A stretch of 33,165 bases of DNA from Pauljensenia hongkongensis. GTDB taxonomy: Bacteria; Actinomycetota; Actinomycetes; Actinomycetales; Actinomycetaceae. This document shows, one piece after another, positions 17,258 to 26,630 of the stretch. The notes under the pieces were generated by a model. The model worked only from the letters and a program-made list of their open reading frames with translations, did no database searches and was not told where the DNA came from. The stretch lies in the NCBI RefSeq assembly GCF_001746855.1, contig NZ_CP017298.1, positions 240,220-273,384 of the forward strand. The letters run 5' to 3'. The position numbers were made by a program, and so were the translations under genes. Each line of letters starts with the position of its first letter. Position 1 is the first letter of the stretch.

Positions 17258-19368
17258 TCACTTGAACCAGTCGCGGAGGTCCGCGAAGGCCGGGGGGCAG
17301 TCTTTGGTGTGCAGGGCCACATCTACGAGTGCCTCGACGAGCCTGCGGTCGACTGCGTCCAGCTTCTCGCTCGCGTAGTCCATGAGTTCGCGCATCCGGC
17401 CACCGGGGTCGTCGCGCGCGGCCGCGGCGAGCACGGCGGCGACCCGTCCGTAAGGCGAGTCTCCCATTCCTGGGCGCACTTCGAGAACGGTGATCATCGC
17501 GCGCCAGTTCCTGGCTATGAGGAACTCCTTGAGCGCGTCTTCGGCTCCTTCGTCGCTGGTGCGCGCGGCGTAGGCGGTTCCAGGATCCGGTAGCTCGGTG
17601 AGTGCGAGGATTCTCCTCATCTCATCCGCTGCGGCTTCGGGAAGCCCGGACGCCAGTACTTGGAGCACCTCGGCTCTCACACTGGGATCGTACAGCCCCT
17701 TCTCCCATTCCTTGGGTTCTTCCTTGCTCCCTTCGTCGCTCCCACTGTCTCGTTGTGGCGCGTCGGAGCCTCTCATCATGTGTTCGTGCAGGTACTGGGC
17801 TCCCCGCCCGTTCATGTGCGCGTTGTACCAGTCGGCTGCGAGAACCTGAGAACGGTGGAGGCAGCGAAGGCGGGTGACGACTGCCTCAAGGCCGTCTTCA
17901 GCGATACCGTCCACCAGGGCAGTGAGTTCACGGAGGGGCGGAACGTCCACGTACAACTCCGCGGCTGCTGATAGTGCCACGCGCTCGGAGTCCGACGGAG
18001 ACGAGTACGTCGTCTCCACAAGGTCCGCCTGCTCGGATCGGTCGCTGCAATCCAGCCATGCGTTGAGTCTCCCGCGCATTGTTGAATTGATTGTCACAGT
18101 AGCCCACGGGGGGAGTCCTTCGAGTTCCAGCTCCGAGTCCGCAACGGCGTGTGCGATCATTCGACGCACGGGGCCCAGGAACGTAGGGGCGTCTGCCGCG
18201 TTTGCCTCATGGGCAGCCGCCTTGAGGTCTTCCTCCTGACCGCCGTTGCGCCAGGTGGCTCTGGTCAGTAGCAGGTAAGCGCGGGTTGCGGGTGGAAAAC
18301 GATCGAAGTCCTCGATGAAAACTGCGAGTGATTCTTCCCTCTGTCCTGCCTCCGACAGCGATGCGGCCAGGACGTGCAATGATGCGGCAAGATCCGAAGT
18401 ATGGGATGCCGGATACTTCACGGCCAAGGCCCGGTACAGGCCCACCGCCTCCCGGGCCGCCCCCAGCGCCCCCTCCCAGTCCCCCACCGCCGACAGACGA
18501 ACGGACAGACTATTGGCCCAGCGCGCCTGCTGCTCGGGGTTGCGTTCAGCGAAATCGGCCAAGCGCTTCGTCGCAGCCAAGGCAACCCCTCGCAGTGCTC
18601 CGTGTCCGAGCGGAATCGCATTTTCGATCTCAGCGAGCGGTAAGTCAGCACCAGATGCGATGACTTCTTCCAAGGCGTGAGCGAAGGGGCCCCCTGAATG
18701 AGCGCCACATCCAGGGCACAGCCCCACAGGTACGGGCGCGCTCTCAAAGCCAGCCCGGCCAGACGGCGTACCCTCGTCGGATCGAGGGGAGCCGCGCGAG
18801 TGAGCGCCACGCATACGTTCTGCGACTGCTGTCCCAGTAACAACGCCCGCTGAACCACGCTTTCGTCGGAGTCGGGATCTTCAATGCCAGGAACCTCGAG
18901 CGGATCCGAGGGAAGCACCTGGTCCAATAGGTCCGGTTTCTTGCCGAAGACCTTGAGAACGAGGTACTCAGCCACCGGGTCCGGCCGTACACTCACTGTG
19001 TCCCCGCTGTCGCCGTGCAACAGGGTGTGAACAAGAAGCTCTGCGAAACGACTACGGCGCAGGTGCTCGTGCTCCCACTCCGGCAGCCGACTCAGGACTT
19101 CGTCGATCTCATCCTCGTCCTGGTTCGGAGCGAGTAGGCTGAGAGTAGCCGCAGCCCGGCGCATGTGATTGGTGCTGATCTTCGTCAGTACTGGGGCTTT
19201 CTTCCATTGAGAGAACTCGATTTCCAGAACTTTGTCGTAGAGATCGCTTCGAGTCGGAATCCCCTCCCCAGTATCCGCTTGTTCGTCGCACACCGCGAGC
19301 CATGCCCTCAGCACCACATCAAGAGCAGTGTCCCCCAGATCCTCGGGAAGGCCGACGCTTCGGGGAAT
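17258..19368 (-). pseudogene. 3' part of a STAND-like NTPase gene, split by the transposon and frameshifted
   Basis: This is the C-terminal part (about 700 codons) of the gene whose first 446 codons lie at 29284-30621. It begins directly at the left target duplication and continues in exactly the frame in which the N-terminal half stops being host sequence. Visible features are a helical region after the ATPase domain, RPDPVAEYLVL (a motif common after STAND ATPase domains), and TPR-like helical repeats such as NPEQQARWANSLSVRLSAVG and ALGAAREAVGLYRAL. The C-terminus is unrecognised. A single base is missing in a GGGGCCCCC run (18686-18694); adding one restores the frame. An ATG inside the left inverted repeat (19426-19428) could start an N-truncated product, but the frameshift would cut it short. 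Base composition looks less GC-rich than in the flanking core genes. Confidence 0.85.
18686..18694 (-). other. Frameshift site in the STAND gene remnant
   Basis: Upstream of this GGGGCCCCC run the protein reads LRARPYLWGCALDVALIQG in one frame. Downstream, the sensible sequence (PFAHALEEVIASG, then the TPR region) is in the neighbouring frame. One extra base in the run would join them. It may be real decay of an already inactive gene or a sequencing error in a homopolymer. Confidence 0.75.
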
Positions 19369-19376
19369 GGAATGAT
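19369..19376 (+). repeat. Left target-site duplication (GGAATGAT)
   Basis: GGAATGAT directly precedes the left end of the transposon and is repeated exactly at 29284-29291 directly after its right end. Eight bases is within the range of duplications produced by IS21-family elements. Confidence 0.92.
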
Positions 19377-19426
19377 TGGCTCTGTCAACTTCGATTGGCC
19401 CCATGGTGACGGTCTGTTCTGGCCCC
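19377..19426 (+). repeat. Left terminal inverted repeat of the transposon
   Basis: Reading inward: TGGCTC, then TGTCAACTTCGATTGGCCCC (19383-19402), a 4-base spacer, then TGACGGTCTGTTCTGGCCCC (19407-19426). The two units share the GGCCCC ending and are probably IstA-binding subsites. The right end has the same arrangement in inverse orientation. Confidence 0.9.
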
Positions 19427-19446
19427 ATGTCTACCTGGAGACCGGC

Positions 19447-19463
19447 TTGACCGAATCTTCACA
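19447..19463 (+). promoter_or_regulatory. Copper box 1: putative response-regulator operator
   Basis: TTGACC-N5-TTCACA, two half-sites with an 11-bp period, 44 bases upstream of the first cargo gene. It matches boxes 2 and 3. An 11-bp direct repeat is the usual binding pattern for OmpR/PhoB-type regulators such as the one encoded at 20259. Confidence 0.6.
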
Positions 19464-19507
19464 TTCCCTTGCCCCGACCTCGGTGTGGGGCTTCGAGGCT
19501 TGTGGCC

Positions 19508-20227
19508 ATGACCTCGAACGAGAACTCTTCCCGTACCGTGCCGCTGGTTGCCCTGGGTGTCGGCACCATCGCAGCTGCCGCCCTGGCCCTGGCCGCCCCT
19601 GACCTGACCTCCGGGTCGGGGATGGAGGGCATGCCGATGACCCACTACATGGGGCTGTTGGCCGTGCGTCAGCCGTGGAACCTGCTGTTGTTCATGGCGC
19701 TTCCGGTCGTGCTGGCCGAGACGCTCGCGATCACCGAGTTGGTGATGCTGTTGGCTCGTCGGGGTGAGCGTCCGGCGCCGGGATGGGTGACGAAGGTGGG
19801 CCACTGGGCCGGGTTGCTGGCCGGGCCGGTGTGGGTGTTCATCGGCCTGCACCTGCTTATCACTGCCGTGGTTCCGCTGACGGTCAATGGTGGCTGGCGT
19901 GGCCCCGCGGACGTGATCGCTGTCCTGTCGTACCTGGCCGGTGGCGTGCCGATGCTGGTGATCAGCCTGCTGGAGGCCGAGCTCTTGGGCCGCGACGAGA
20001 CCGGGCGCCTGCGCCTGCACGTGGCGATGGTGGCCGTGTTCCTGGTGGTGGCCCACGTCGCGATGATCTTCGGCATGCTCGACCCTGCCGTCATGGGCTA
20101 TTCGCCGAAGGCGCCGGCCTCGGTGCAGCACGACATGGGCAGCATGTCCGGCATGAACCACGACATGGGTGGCATGACGGACATGGACCACTCGACGATG
20201 ATGCCCAGCTCCGCCCCGTCGAATTGA
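19508..20227 (+). CDS. Polytopic membrane protein with Met/His-rich C-terminal tail
   Basis: A 239-residue protein with about five transmembrane segments (approximately 12-32, 55-82, 98-124, 134-159 and 170-192). It ends in a tail in which HDM, GM, NHDM and DMDH units repeat (about 208-232), as expected for Cu(I)/Cu(II) coordination outside the cytoplasm. I do not recognise a characterised family with certainty; similar proteins occur in actinobacterial copper clusters. The ATG at 19508 follows GAGGCTTGTGGCC; thirteen upstream codons remain open but have no support. A copper box lies just upstream and the response regulator gene starts 31 bases downstream, so it is probably the first gene of a copper-induced operon. 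Confidence 0.75.
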   Translation: MTSNENSSRTVPLVALGVGTIAAAALALAAPDLTSGSGMEGMPMTHYMGLLAVRQPWNLLLFMALPVVLAETLAITELVMLLARRGERPAPGWVTKVGHWAGLLAGPVWVFIGLHLLITAVVPLTVNGGWRGPADVIAVLSYLAGGVPMLVISLLEAELLGRDETGRLRLHVAMVAVFLVVAHVAMIFGMLDPAVMGYSPKAPASVQHDMGSMSGMNHDMGGMTDMDHSTMMPSSAPSN

Positions 20228-20258
20228 TCCCCGGCCGGGTCCGTGGTGAGGTGGTGTC

Positions 20259-20975
20259 ATGAACAGCGCTTCTGTTGCGGTTGTACCGAGTGTCCTGGTC
20301 GTCGACGACGAGCCGGTGCTGTCGGGCACAGTGAAGAACTACCTCGAGCGGGCCGGCATGTCGGCCCAGACCTGCGGGGACGGGCTGGCCGCGCTTGACC
20401 TTGTCCGGGCCACGGCCCCCGACGTGGTGGTGCTGGACCTGGGCCTGCCGGGCATGGACGGGGTGGAGGTGTGCCGCCAGCTGCGCACTTTCAGCGACTG
20501 CTACGTGTTGATGCTCACGGCCCGCGCCGACGAGGTCGACAAGCTGATCGGGTTGTCGGTCGGCGCGGACGACTACATGACCAAACCGTTCAGCCCGCGT
20601 GAGCTGGTGGCTCGCATCCAGGTGCTGCTGAGACGCCCCCGCGCCGGAAGTACGGGCGCCACGGCCGCGGTGGTGCACCGCATCGGCGCCCTCACCCTGG
20701 ACCCGTCGTCGCGTCGGGTGGAGCTCGACGCGTCACCGGTGGAGCTGACCCGTACCGAGTTCGACCTGTTGCAGGCCCTGGCGGAACACCCCGGCTGGGT
20801 GCTGAACCGCCGCCAGCTCACCGACGCCGTGTGGGGCGAGGACTGGGTCGGCGACGACCACCTGGTCGACGTGCACATCGCGCACCTGCGCAAGAAGCTC
20901 GGTGACGACCCCTCCCAGCCCCGGTTCGTGCAGACGGTGCGCGGCGTCGGCTACCGGATGGGCAAAGGGCAGTGA
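20259..20975 (+). CDS. OmpR/PhoB-family response regulator (CopR-like)
   Basis: A 238-residue two-domain regulator. The receiver domain has the acidic pair Asp16/Asp17 (VVDDEP), phospho-acceptor Asp60 (VVLDLGLPGMDG), Thr87 and Lys109 (MTKPFSP). The C-terminal winged helix (about 140-235) carries the family's LTRTEFDLLQ, NRRQL, VDVHIAHLRKKLGDD and RGVGYRM. Its position between a Met-rich membrane protein and a sensor kinase, multicopper oxidase and Cu-ATPase indicates control of the copper genes, probably through the TTGACC boxes. The ATG has GAGGTGG upstream, and the gene ends in a TGATG overlap with the kinase. Confidence 0.93.
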   Translation: MNSASVAVVPSVLVVDDEPVLSGTVKNYLERAGMSAQTCGDGLAALDLVRATAPDVVVLDLGLPGMDGVEVCRQLRTFSDCYVLMLTARADEVDKLIGLSVGADDYMTKPFSPRELVARIQVLLRRPRAGSTGATAAVVHRIGALTLDPSSRRVELDASPVELTRTEFDLLQALAEHPGWVLNRRQLTDAVWGEDWVGDDHLVDVHIAHLRKKLGDDPSQPRFVQTVRGVGYRMGKGQ

Positions 20976-22081
20976 TGCCGCGCAACCCGCGCGGCAGTTG
21001 GGGACGCCGACTGCTGTGGACCCAGATGGCCGTGGTGGCGGCGATGGCCGCCACCACGGTGCTGACGGCACTGCTGGTCGGCCCGGCATGGTTCCGGATG
21101 CACATGCTCGAAGCCGGCCACGCCCAGCCCGATGTCGTCGAGCACGCTCAGCAGGCGTTCCACGACGCGGGCCTGGTGTCACTGGCCGTGGGCCTGGGCA
21201 CCGCGATGCTCGCCGCCCTCGGGGTCGCCACCGTCCTCAACCGGAACCTGTCGCGCGGGGTCGAAGCCCTCGTGGACGGCGCCCAACATGTCGCCGCCGG
21301 ACACTACGACCAACCCGTCATGATGACCTCGGCCAGCCCCGAGCTGGCCCAGGTCGCTGACGCCTTTAACCACATGGCCAGCCAGATCGCCTCCACGGAG
21401 CAGACCCGACGACGCATGCTCACCGACCTGGGCCATGAGCTGCGCACCCCGCTGGCCGCCACCCAGGTCACCCTCGAAGGACTGCAGGACGGTGTGGTCG
21501 ACTTCACCCCCGCAAACATCGAGATCCTGATACGGCAGAACCAGCGGCTGGCCGCCCTGGCCGCCGACATCTCTGAGGTCTCCCGCGCCGAGGAAGGCCG
21601 CATCCCACTGTCGCTGAGCCACCAGGACCTCGACCAGATCGTGACGGCCAGCGTCGCCGCAGCCCGGCACGCCTACGACGCCACCGGGGTGACGCTGCAC
21701 GCCCAGACCGTTCCCGGCCTGCGCGTCGACGTGGATGCCGCTCGCATCGGGCAAGTCCTGGACAACCTGCTGCGCAACGCCCTGCAACACACGGTGGGCG
21801 GCAACCGGGTCGAGGTCGCGATGAGACACGAGCACGACCGGGCCGTGGTCCGCGTCACCGACAACGGCGTCGGCATCCCCACCGAGGCCCTCACCCACGT
21901 CTTCGAACGCTTCTACCGCGTCGAGGACACCCGCACTCGCGACGTCGACAGTGGAACCGGTGTCGGCCTGGCGATCTCCAGGGCCATTGCCCGCGCCCAC
22001 GGCGGTGACCTGACGGCCCACAGCGACGGCCCCGGCCACGGCGCAACCTTCGCGCTGACCCTGCCCACCGTGACTTCTTGA
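20975..22081 (+). CDS. Sensor histidine kinase (CopS/CusS-like)
   Basis: A 368-residue membrane kinase: TM1 at about 16-37, a very short extracytoplasmic loop of about 29 residues containing MHMLEAGH (possible metal ligands), TM2 at about 67-88, HAMP, HisKA with His154 (GHELRTPLAATQ), and an HATPase domain with N (LLRNALQH), G1 (DNGVGIP), F (FERFYR) and G2 (GTGVGLAISRAI) boxes. The ATG at 20975 overlaps the regulator's stop (TGATG); a GTG one codon earlier is equally possible. The signal is inferred to be copper from the neighbours. Its stop codon overlaps copper box 2. Confidence 0.92.
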   Translation: MPRNPRGSWGRRLLWTQMAVVAAMAATTVLTALLVGPAWFRMHMLEAGHAQPDVVEHAQQAFHDAGLVSLAVGLGTAMLAALGVATVLNRNLSRGVEALVDGAQHVAAGHYDQPVMMTSASPELAQVADAFNHMASQIASTEQTRRRMLTDLGHELRTPLAATQVTLEGLQDGVVDFTPANIEILIRQNQRLAALAADISEVSRAEEGRIPLSLSHQDLDQIVTASVAAARHAYDATGVTLHAQTVPGLRVDVDAARIGQVLDNLLRNALQHTVGGNRVEVAMRHEHDRAVVRVTDNGVGIPTEALTHVFERFYRVEDTRTRDVDSGTGVGLAISRAIARAHGGDLTAHSDGPGHGATFALTLPTVTS

Positions 22082-22094
22082 CCAGATCTTGACC
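22078..22094 (+). promoter_or_regulatory. Copper box 2: putative response-regulator operator
   Basis: TTGACC-N5-TTGACC, a perfect 11-bp direct repeat, 44 bases before the multicopper oxidase start and overlapping the kinase stop. It is the best of the three copies. Confidence 0.65.
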
Positions 22095-22138
22095 AACCCC
22101 TGCCGGGGGCTTCATCCGGGCCCGACAGGCTCAAGGAC

Positions 22139-23623
22139 ATGAACACACTTTCCTGCCGCCACGTGCTGTTCACCGGTCTCGGCCTGGCCTCGGCAGGGGC
22201 CTTGAGCGCCTGCGGCGCCAAGAACACCCCGGCCGCAGCACCCGCCGCGCCGAACTCCCCATTGACAATCCCCAGCCAGACCCCGCTGGTCGCAGCCCCC
22301 GGCACGAAGACCGTCAACCACGTTCTCACGCCCCGGCCGGTCACCCTCGATCTGGGCGGCGTCACGGCCAGGACTTGGGCCTACGACGAGACCCTCGACG
22401 CCCCCGTCCTGCGGGCCCGCGCCGGAGACCTGCTGCAGGTCCGCGTCGAGAACAAGCTTCCCACCAGCACCTCCGTCCACTGGCACGGCATCGCGCTGCG
22501 CCAGCCAAGCGACGGCGTGCCCGGCGTCACCCAGCAACCCATCGAGGCCGGCAGCAGCTTCACCTACCAGTTCGTCGCCCCCGACCCCGGCACCTACTTC
22601 TTCCACCCCCACACCGGGGTGCAGATCGACCGCGGCCTGTACCGGCCGCTGGTCATCGACGACCCCGCTGAACCCGGCCGCTACGACCACGAGTGGATCA
22701 TCACCCTCGACGACTGGGCCGATGGCGTGGGCACCTCACCCGATGACATCCTCGCCGCGTTCAAGGCCCAGAACGGCACCGTGTCCAGCGGCATGAACCA
22801 CGACATGGACGGCATGGACCACGGCATGTCACCCTTGGGTGACGCCGGGGACGTCACCTACCCCCACTACCTCGTCAACGGCCGCGTCCCCGCCGCGCCC
22901 CGCACCCTGACCGCCAAGCCCGGGCAGAAGGTACGACTGCGCGTCGTCAACGCCTCCTCCGACACCATCTTCAAGCTCGCCCTGCAGGGCCATCGACTCA
23001 CTGTCACCCACACCGACGGGTTCCCTGTGACTTCCACCCAGGCCAGCGCCGTCTACCTCGCGATGGGAGAACGACTGGATGCGACCATCACCCTCGGCGA
23101 CGGCGTGTTCGTGCTGCAGGCCGCGCCCGAGGGCAAGAAGGGCACCCCGGCCCGCGCCATCGTGCGCACCGGCTCCGGCAACGTCCCGGCCCCGGACACC
23201 CGCATCGCAGAACTCGACGGCAAGGCCCTGCTGACCACCCAGCTCAAGCCCGCCGACAGCGCCCGACTGCCCGACCGCAAGCCCGACACCACCCTCGACG
23301 TGGCACTCAACGGCCAGATGAAGCCCTACGCGTGGGGCCTCAACGGCAAACGCTTCGGCGAGGACACCCCACTGGCGCTCAGCCGCGGCCAGCGCGTGCG
23401 GCTGCGGATGACGAACATGACGATGATGGCCCACCCCATGCACATCCACGGCCACACTTGGGCCCTGCCCGGCAGCGACGGGCTGCGCAAGGACACCGTC
23501 CTGATCCGCCCCATGGAGACCGTCGAGGCCGACCTGCAGGCCGACAACCCCGGCACCTGGATGCTGCACTGCCACAACATCTACCACGCCGAACTCGGCA
23601 TGATGACGACCCTGCGCTACTGA
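22139..23623 (+). CDS. Multicopper oxidase, probable lipoprotein (CueO/CopA-like)
   Basis: A 494-residue oxidase that probably converts Cu(I) to less permeant Cu(II) outside the membrane. All copper-ligand motifs are present: HWHG (114-117), HPH (156-158), HPMHIHGH (432-439) and HCHNIYHAELGM (477-488, Cys478 as type-1 ligand with axial Met488). The N-terminus has a hydrophobic signal ending in the lipobox LSAC (Cys25). The preceding sequence has only one Arg, so a Tat route is uncertain even though many relatives use it. A Met/His-rich loop (GMNHDMDGMDHGM, about 218-230) resembles the tail of the membrane protein at 19508 and is a likely copper-recruiting site. It is preceded by copper box 2. 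Confidence 0.93.
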   Translation: MNTLSCRHVLFTGLGLASAGALSACGAKNTPAAAPAAPNSPLTIPSQTPLVAAPGTKTVNHVLTPRPVTLDLGGVTARTWAYDETLDAPVLRARAGDLLQVRVENKLPTSTSVHWHGIALRQPSDGVPGVTQQPIEAGSSFTYQFVAPDPGTYFFHPHTGVQIDRGLYRPLVIDDPAEPGRYDHEWIITLDDWADGVGTSPDDILAAFKAQNGTVSSGMNHDMDGMDHGMSPLGDAGDVTYPHYLVNGRVPAAPRTLTAKPGQKVRLRVVNASSDTIFKLALQGHRLTVTHTDGFPVTSTQASAVYLAMGERLDATITLGDGVFVLQAAPEGKKGTPARAIVRTGSGNVPAPDTRIAELDGKALLTTQLKPADSARLPDRKPDTTLDVALNGQMKPYAWGLNGKRFGEDTPLALSRGQRVRLRMTNMTMMAHPMHIHGHTWALPGSDGLRKDTVLIRPMETVEADLQADNPGTWMLHCHNIYHAELGMMTTLRY

Positions 23624-23668
23624 CATCTCCCGGCCGATGTCGGCCACCCACGCCTGCCCTGATGGCGC

Positions 23669-23689
23669 GGCTGCCCCCTTGCGGCAGCC
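23669..23689 (+). terminator. Stem-loop after the multicopper oxidase gene
   Basis: GGCTGCC (23669-23675) pairs perfectly with GGCAGCC (23683-23689) across a 7-base loop. A shorter palindrome, GGCCGA-TG-TCGGCC, lies at 23632-23645. Both are between the oxidase stop and copper box 3; neither is followed by a T-tract. Confidence 0.4.
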
Positions 23690-23711
23690 TCACCATCGCC
23701 GTCTGCAGAGC

Positions 23712-23728
23712 TTGACCAGACCTTCACC
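23712..23728 (+). promoter_or_regulatory. Copper box 3: putative response-regulator operator
   Basis: TTGACC-N5-TTCACC, 83 bases before the start of the small membrane protein gene that leads the ATPase operon. The flanking bases (CTTGACCAGA, CCAAACC) also resemble box 2. Confidence 0.6.
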
Positions 23729-23810
23729 AAACCTCGCGAGATCATTGACCTCGCCCCGTCATCGTGGAAGTGGAAGGAAAACCCCTTCCCCGAGCATACA
23801 AGGACACGCC

Positions 23811-24107
23811 ATGTACACGAGCCCCGACCAGGCCCCCCGCTCCTTCGGCGAGGCCCCCCGCCAGCCCCTTACCGGCCCAATGACCGACCAGGACCCCACC
23901 AGCACCACCCACCAGCACGGCAAGTCCCACCACTGGATGCACCTGCTGATGTGCGCACCGATGCTGCTCGTGGTCGCCGGCTACCTGTGGGCCGGACGTG
24001 CCAGCCTCGCCGCCGGCGGTGTCCTGGCCGCCCTCGTGCCCGCCATCAGCTGCATGCTCATGATGTGGCTGATGATGCGCATGATGGACCACGGATCCCA
24101 GCACTGA
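23811..24107 (+). CDS. Small His/Met-rich membrane protein
   Basis: A 98-residue protein with a hydrophilic N-terminus containing HQHGKSHHW, then two closely spaced hydrophobic segments (about 42-60 and 65-82) and a Met-rich end (CMLMMWLMMRMMDHGSQH). This composition suggests copper binding at the membrane and resembles small DUF2933-type proteins found beside Cu-ATPases, though I cannot confirm the family. The ATG at 23811 has AAGGA upstream; an internal ATG (MTDQDPTS) is a possible alternative. It lies 45 bases before the ATPase gene and probably shares its transcript. Confidence 0.65.
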   Translation: MYTSPDQAPRSFGEAPRQPLTGPMTDQDPTSTTHQHGKSHHWMHLLMCAPMLLVVAGYLWAGRASLAAGGVLAALVPAISCMLMMWLMMRMMDHGSQH

Positions 24108-24152
24108 CCACCGCCCGCCATCCACCGGCAGCACCGTCTCGAGGAGCAACCC

Positions 24153-26630
24153 ATGAACCACCCGGCAGCCACCGCCACCCACGACCACACCACCCGCTAC
24201 ACGTGCCCGATGCACCCCGAGGTGACCAGCGACCAGCCCGGCCGCTGCCCCGAGTGCGGCATGTTCCTCGTCGATGCCGACGCTGCACCCGCCACCCACC
24301 AGCACGGACACGGCCGCCAGAACGGACATGCCCAGCAGCACGACACCCACGACAAGGGCACGTGGCTCTGCCCGATGCACCCCGAGGTGACCAGCGACCA
24401 CCCGGGACGCTGCCCCAAGTGCGGGATGTTCCTGCAACCCGCCGACGGTGGGGACGCGCCGGCCGCACAGCACCACGACCACCAGCACCCCACCGGCGAG
24501 CCGGCGGTGGTGGCCGGTGCGGTCGCTGCAGGGGACTGGACCTGCCCGATGCACCCCGAGGTCCGCAGCGACGGCCCCGGTGACTGCCCGATCTGTGGCA
24601 TGGCGCTGGAGCGGGTCTCGGCCGGGCTCGACGACGGCCCGAACCAGGAACTCGTCGACATGCGTCGCCGGTTCCGGGTGGCGGCGGTGCTGAGCGTGCC
24701 GCTGGTGGCGATGGTGATGGTTCCCATGGTGCTGGGGCGTGCGCTGCCCGGCAGCGTCGCGCCGTGGCTCGAGCTGGCCCTGTCGACGCCGGTGGTGTGG
24801 TGGGCTGGGTGGCCGTTCTTCGTGCGCGGCGCGAAGTCGGTGGTCAGCCGTCACCTGAACATGTTCACCCTGGTGTCGTTGGGTGTCGGTGCCGCGTGGC
24901 TGTACAGCGTGGTCGCGGTGCTGGCGCCGGGGTTGTTCCCGTCCGGGATGCGGGCGATGGACGGCCGGGTCGGCACCTACTTCGAGGCCGCGGCAGTCAT
25001 CATCACCCTGGTGCTGCTCGGCCAGGTCCTCGAGCTGCGGGCCCGCGACCAGACCTCCGGTGCGATCCGCACCCTGCTCGACCTGTCACCGGCCACCGCG
25101 CACCGCATCGGGGCCGACGGCACCGAGACCGACGTGCCGGCCGCCGAGCTGCAGCTGGGCGATCGGTGCCGGGTGCGGCCGGGCGAGAAGGTGCCGGCCG
25201 ACGGCACCGTGGTCGATGGTCACGCGTATGTGGACGAGTCGATGATCACCGGCGAGCCGGTTCCGGTCGACAAGAGCCCCGGTGACCGGGTCATCGGCGG
25301 CACGATCATCCAGGGCGGCAGCCTGGTGGTGGAGGCCACTGGCCTGGGCGCCGACTCGACCCTGGCCCGGATCGTCGACCTGGTCTCCCAGGCGCAGCGG
25401 TCCCGTGCTCCGATCCAGGGACTGGTCGACAAGATCTCGGCGGTGTTCGTGCCGGTCGTGATCGCCGTCGCCCTGGCCACCTTCGGGTTGTGGCTGGCGA
25501 TCGGGCCGCAGCCGCGGCTGCCGTTCGCGATCGTGGCCGCCGTCAGCGTGCTGATCATCGCCTGCCCGTGTGCGCTGGGTCTGGCCACGCCAATGTCGAT
25601 CATGGTCGGGGTCGGGCGCGGCGCCAGCGAGGGCGTGCTGGTCAAGAACGCCGAGGCCCTCGAACGACTGCAGAAGGTCGACACCCTCGTCGTCGACAAG
25701 ACCGGTACCCTCACCCAGGGCCGCCCCAGCCTGGTCGACCAGCAGGGCGTCGACGGCCACGAGGATGCCCGGACACTGCTGCTCGCCGCTGCTGTGGAGG
25801 CCGGCTCCGAACACCCCCTCGCCAGGGCGGTGGTCGATGCTGCCCGCCAGACGGGACGCACGGTGCCGGCGGCCAGCGATTTCGCCGCCCACCCGGGTGG
25901 CGGTGTCAGCGCCACCGTCGACGGTCAGCACGTGCTCGTCGGCAGCCCCGCCTTCCTGGGCAGCCAGCACGTCGACACCCATGCCCTGGACGCCGTGGTG
26001 GAGGCCTACCGTCGCCGTGGCGCGACCGCGATCGTCGTGGCCGTCGACGGCAGGCCCGCCAGTGTGCTGGCCATCGCCGACCCGCTCAAGGCGACCACCG
26101 CCGGCGCGATCGAGGACCTGCGTCGGCGCGGGATGAAGGTCGTCATGCTCACCGGCGACAATGCCACCACCGCCCGGGCCATCGCCGACGAGCTGCGCAT
26201 CGACCAGGTCGTCGCCGACGTCCTGCCCGACCAGAAGCACGGCCACGTGCAGGCCCTGCAGGCCCAGGGCCACACGGTCGTTATGGCCGGCGACGGCGTC
26301 AACGACGCCCCCGCCCTCGCCGTGGCCGACGTGGGTGTGGCCATGGGCACCGGCACCGACGTGGCCATCGAGAGCGCCGACGTGACCCTGCTCGGCGGTG
26401 ACCTGGCCGCCCTGGTCAAGGCCCGCGACCTGTCGGTCGACACGATGCGCAACATCCGCCAGAACCTGGTCTTCGCGTTCGTGTACAACGTGGTCGGTAT
26501 CCCGCTGGCCGCCGGCGCCCTCTACCCGGCCTTTGGCTGGCTGCTGTCGCCCGTCATCGCGGCCGCCGCCATGGCCCTCAGCTCGGTCAGCGTGATCACC
26601 AACTCGCTGCGGTTGCGCCGTCACCGCTGA
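24153..26630 (+). CDS. Copper-translocating P-type ATPase (P1B)
   Basis: An 825-residue copper exporter. Instead of the usual GMTCxxC domains, its N-terminus has three copies of a short Cys/His module (CPMHPEV...CP.CGM.L) at about 18-39, 73-94 and 131-152, joined by His-rich linkers. Then come the membrane helices, the actuator loop (TGEPVPV), the transport-site motif Cys471-Pro-Cys473 in [12 protein letters not shown], the phosphorylated Asp515 in [10 protein letters not shown], the HP motif (SEHPLA), MLTGDN and [10 protein letters not shown], and the last helices with [11 protein letters not shown] and [15 protein letters not shown]. These fit the CopA/CopB group that exports Cu to the cell exterior. 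The ATG follows GAGGAGCAACCC. It ends 25 bases from the convergent istB. Confidence 0.95.
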   Translation: MNHPAATATHDHTTRYTCPMHPEVTSDQPGRCPECGMFLVDADAAPATHQHGHGRQNGHAQQHDTHDKGTWLCPMHPEVTSDHPGRCPKCGMFLQPADGGDAPAAQHHDHQHPTGEPAVVAGAVAAGDWTCPMHPEVRSDGPGDCPICGMALERVSAGLDDGPNQELVDMRRRFRVAAVLSVPLVAMVMVPMVLGRALPGSVAPWLELALSTPVVWWAGWPFFVRGAKSVVSRHLNMFTLVSLGVGAAWLYSVVAVLAPGLFPSGMRAMDGRVGTYFEAAAVIITLVLLGQVLELRARDQTSGAIRTLLDLSPATAHRIGADGTETDVPAAELQLGDRCRVRPGEKVPADGTVVDGHAYVDESMITGEPVPVDKSPGDRVIGGTIIQGGSLVVEATGLGADSTLARIVDLVSQAQRSRAPIQGLVDKISAVFVPVVIAVALATFGLWLAIGPQPRLPFAIVAAVSVLIIACPCALGLATPMSIMVGVGRGASEGVLVKNAEALERLQKVDTLVVDKTGTLTQGRPSLVDQQGVDGHEDARTLLLAAAVEAGSEHPLARAVVDAARQTGRTVPAASDFAAHPGGGVSATVDGQHVLVGSPAFLGSQHVDTHALDAVVEAYRRRGATAIVVAVDGRPASVLAIADPLKATTAGAIEDLRRRGMKVVMLTGDNATTARAIADELRIDQVVADVLPDQKHGHVQALQAQGHTVVMAGDGVNDAPALAVADVGVAMGTGTDVAIESADVTLLGGDLAALVKARDLSVDTMRNIRQNLVFAFVYNVVGIPLAAGALYPAFGWLLSPVIAAAAMALSSVSVITNSLRLRRHR

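Noticed and set aside
17258-18814. A stand-alone 518-residue protein
   Set aside because: The first 42 residues are out-of-frame sequence upstream of the frameshift; the meaningful part continues from the other frame.
18418-19428. A stand-alone 336-residue protein starting inside the left inverted repeat
   Set aside because: Its first codons are transposon sequence and its last 50 or so are out-of-frame reading beyond the 18690 frameshift; it is a piece of the split gene.
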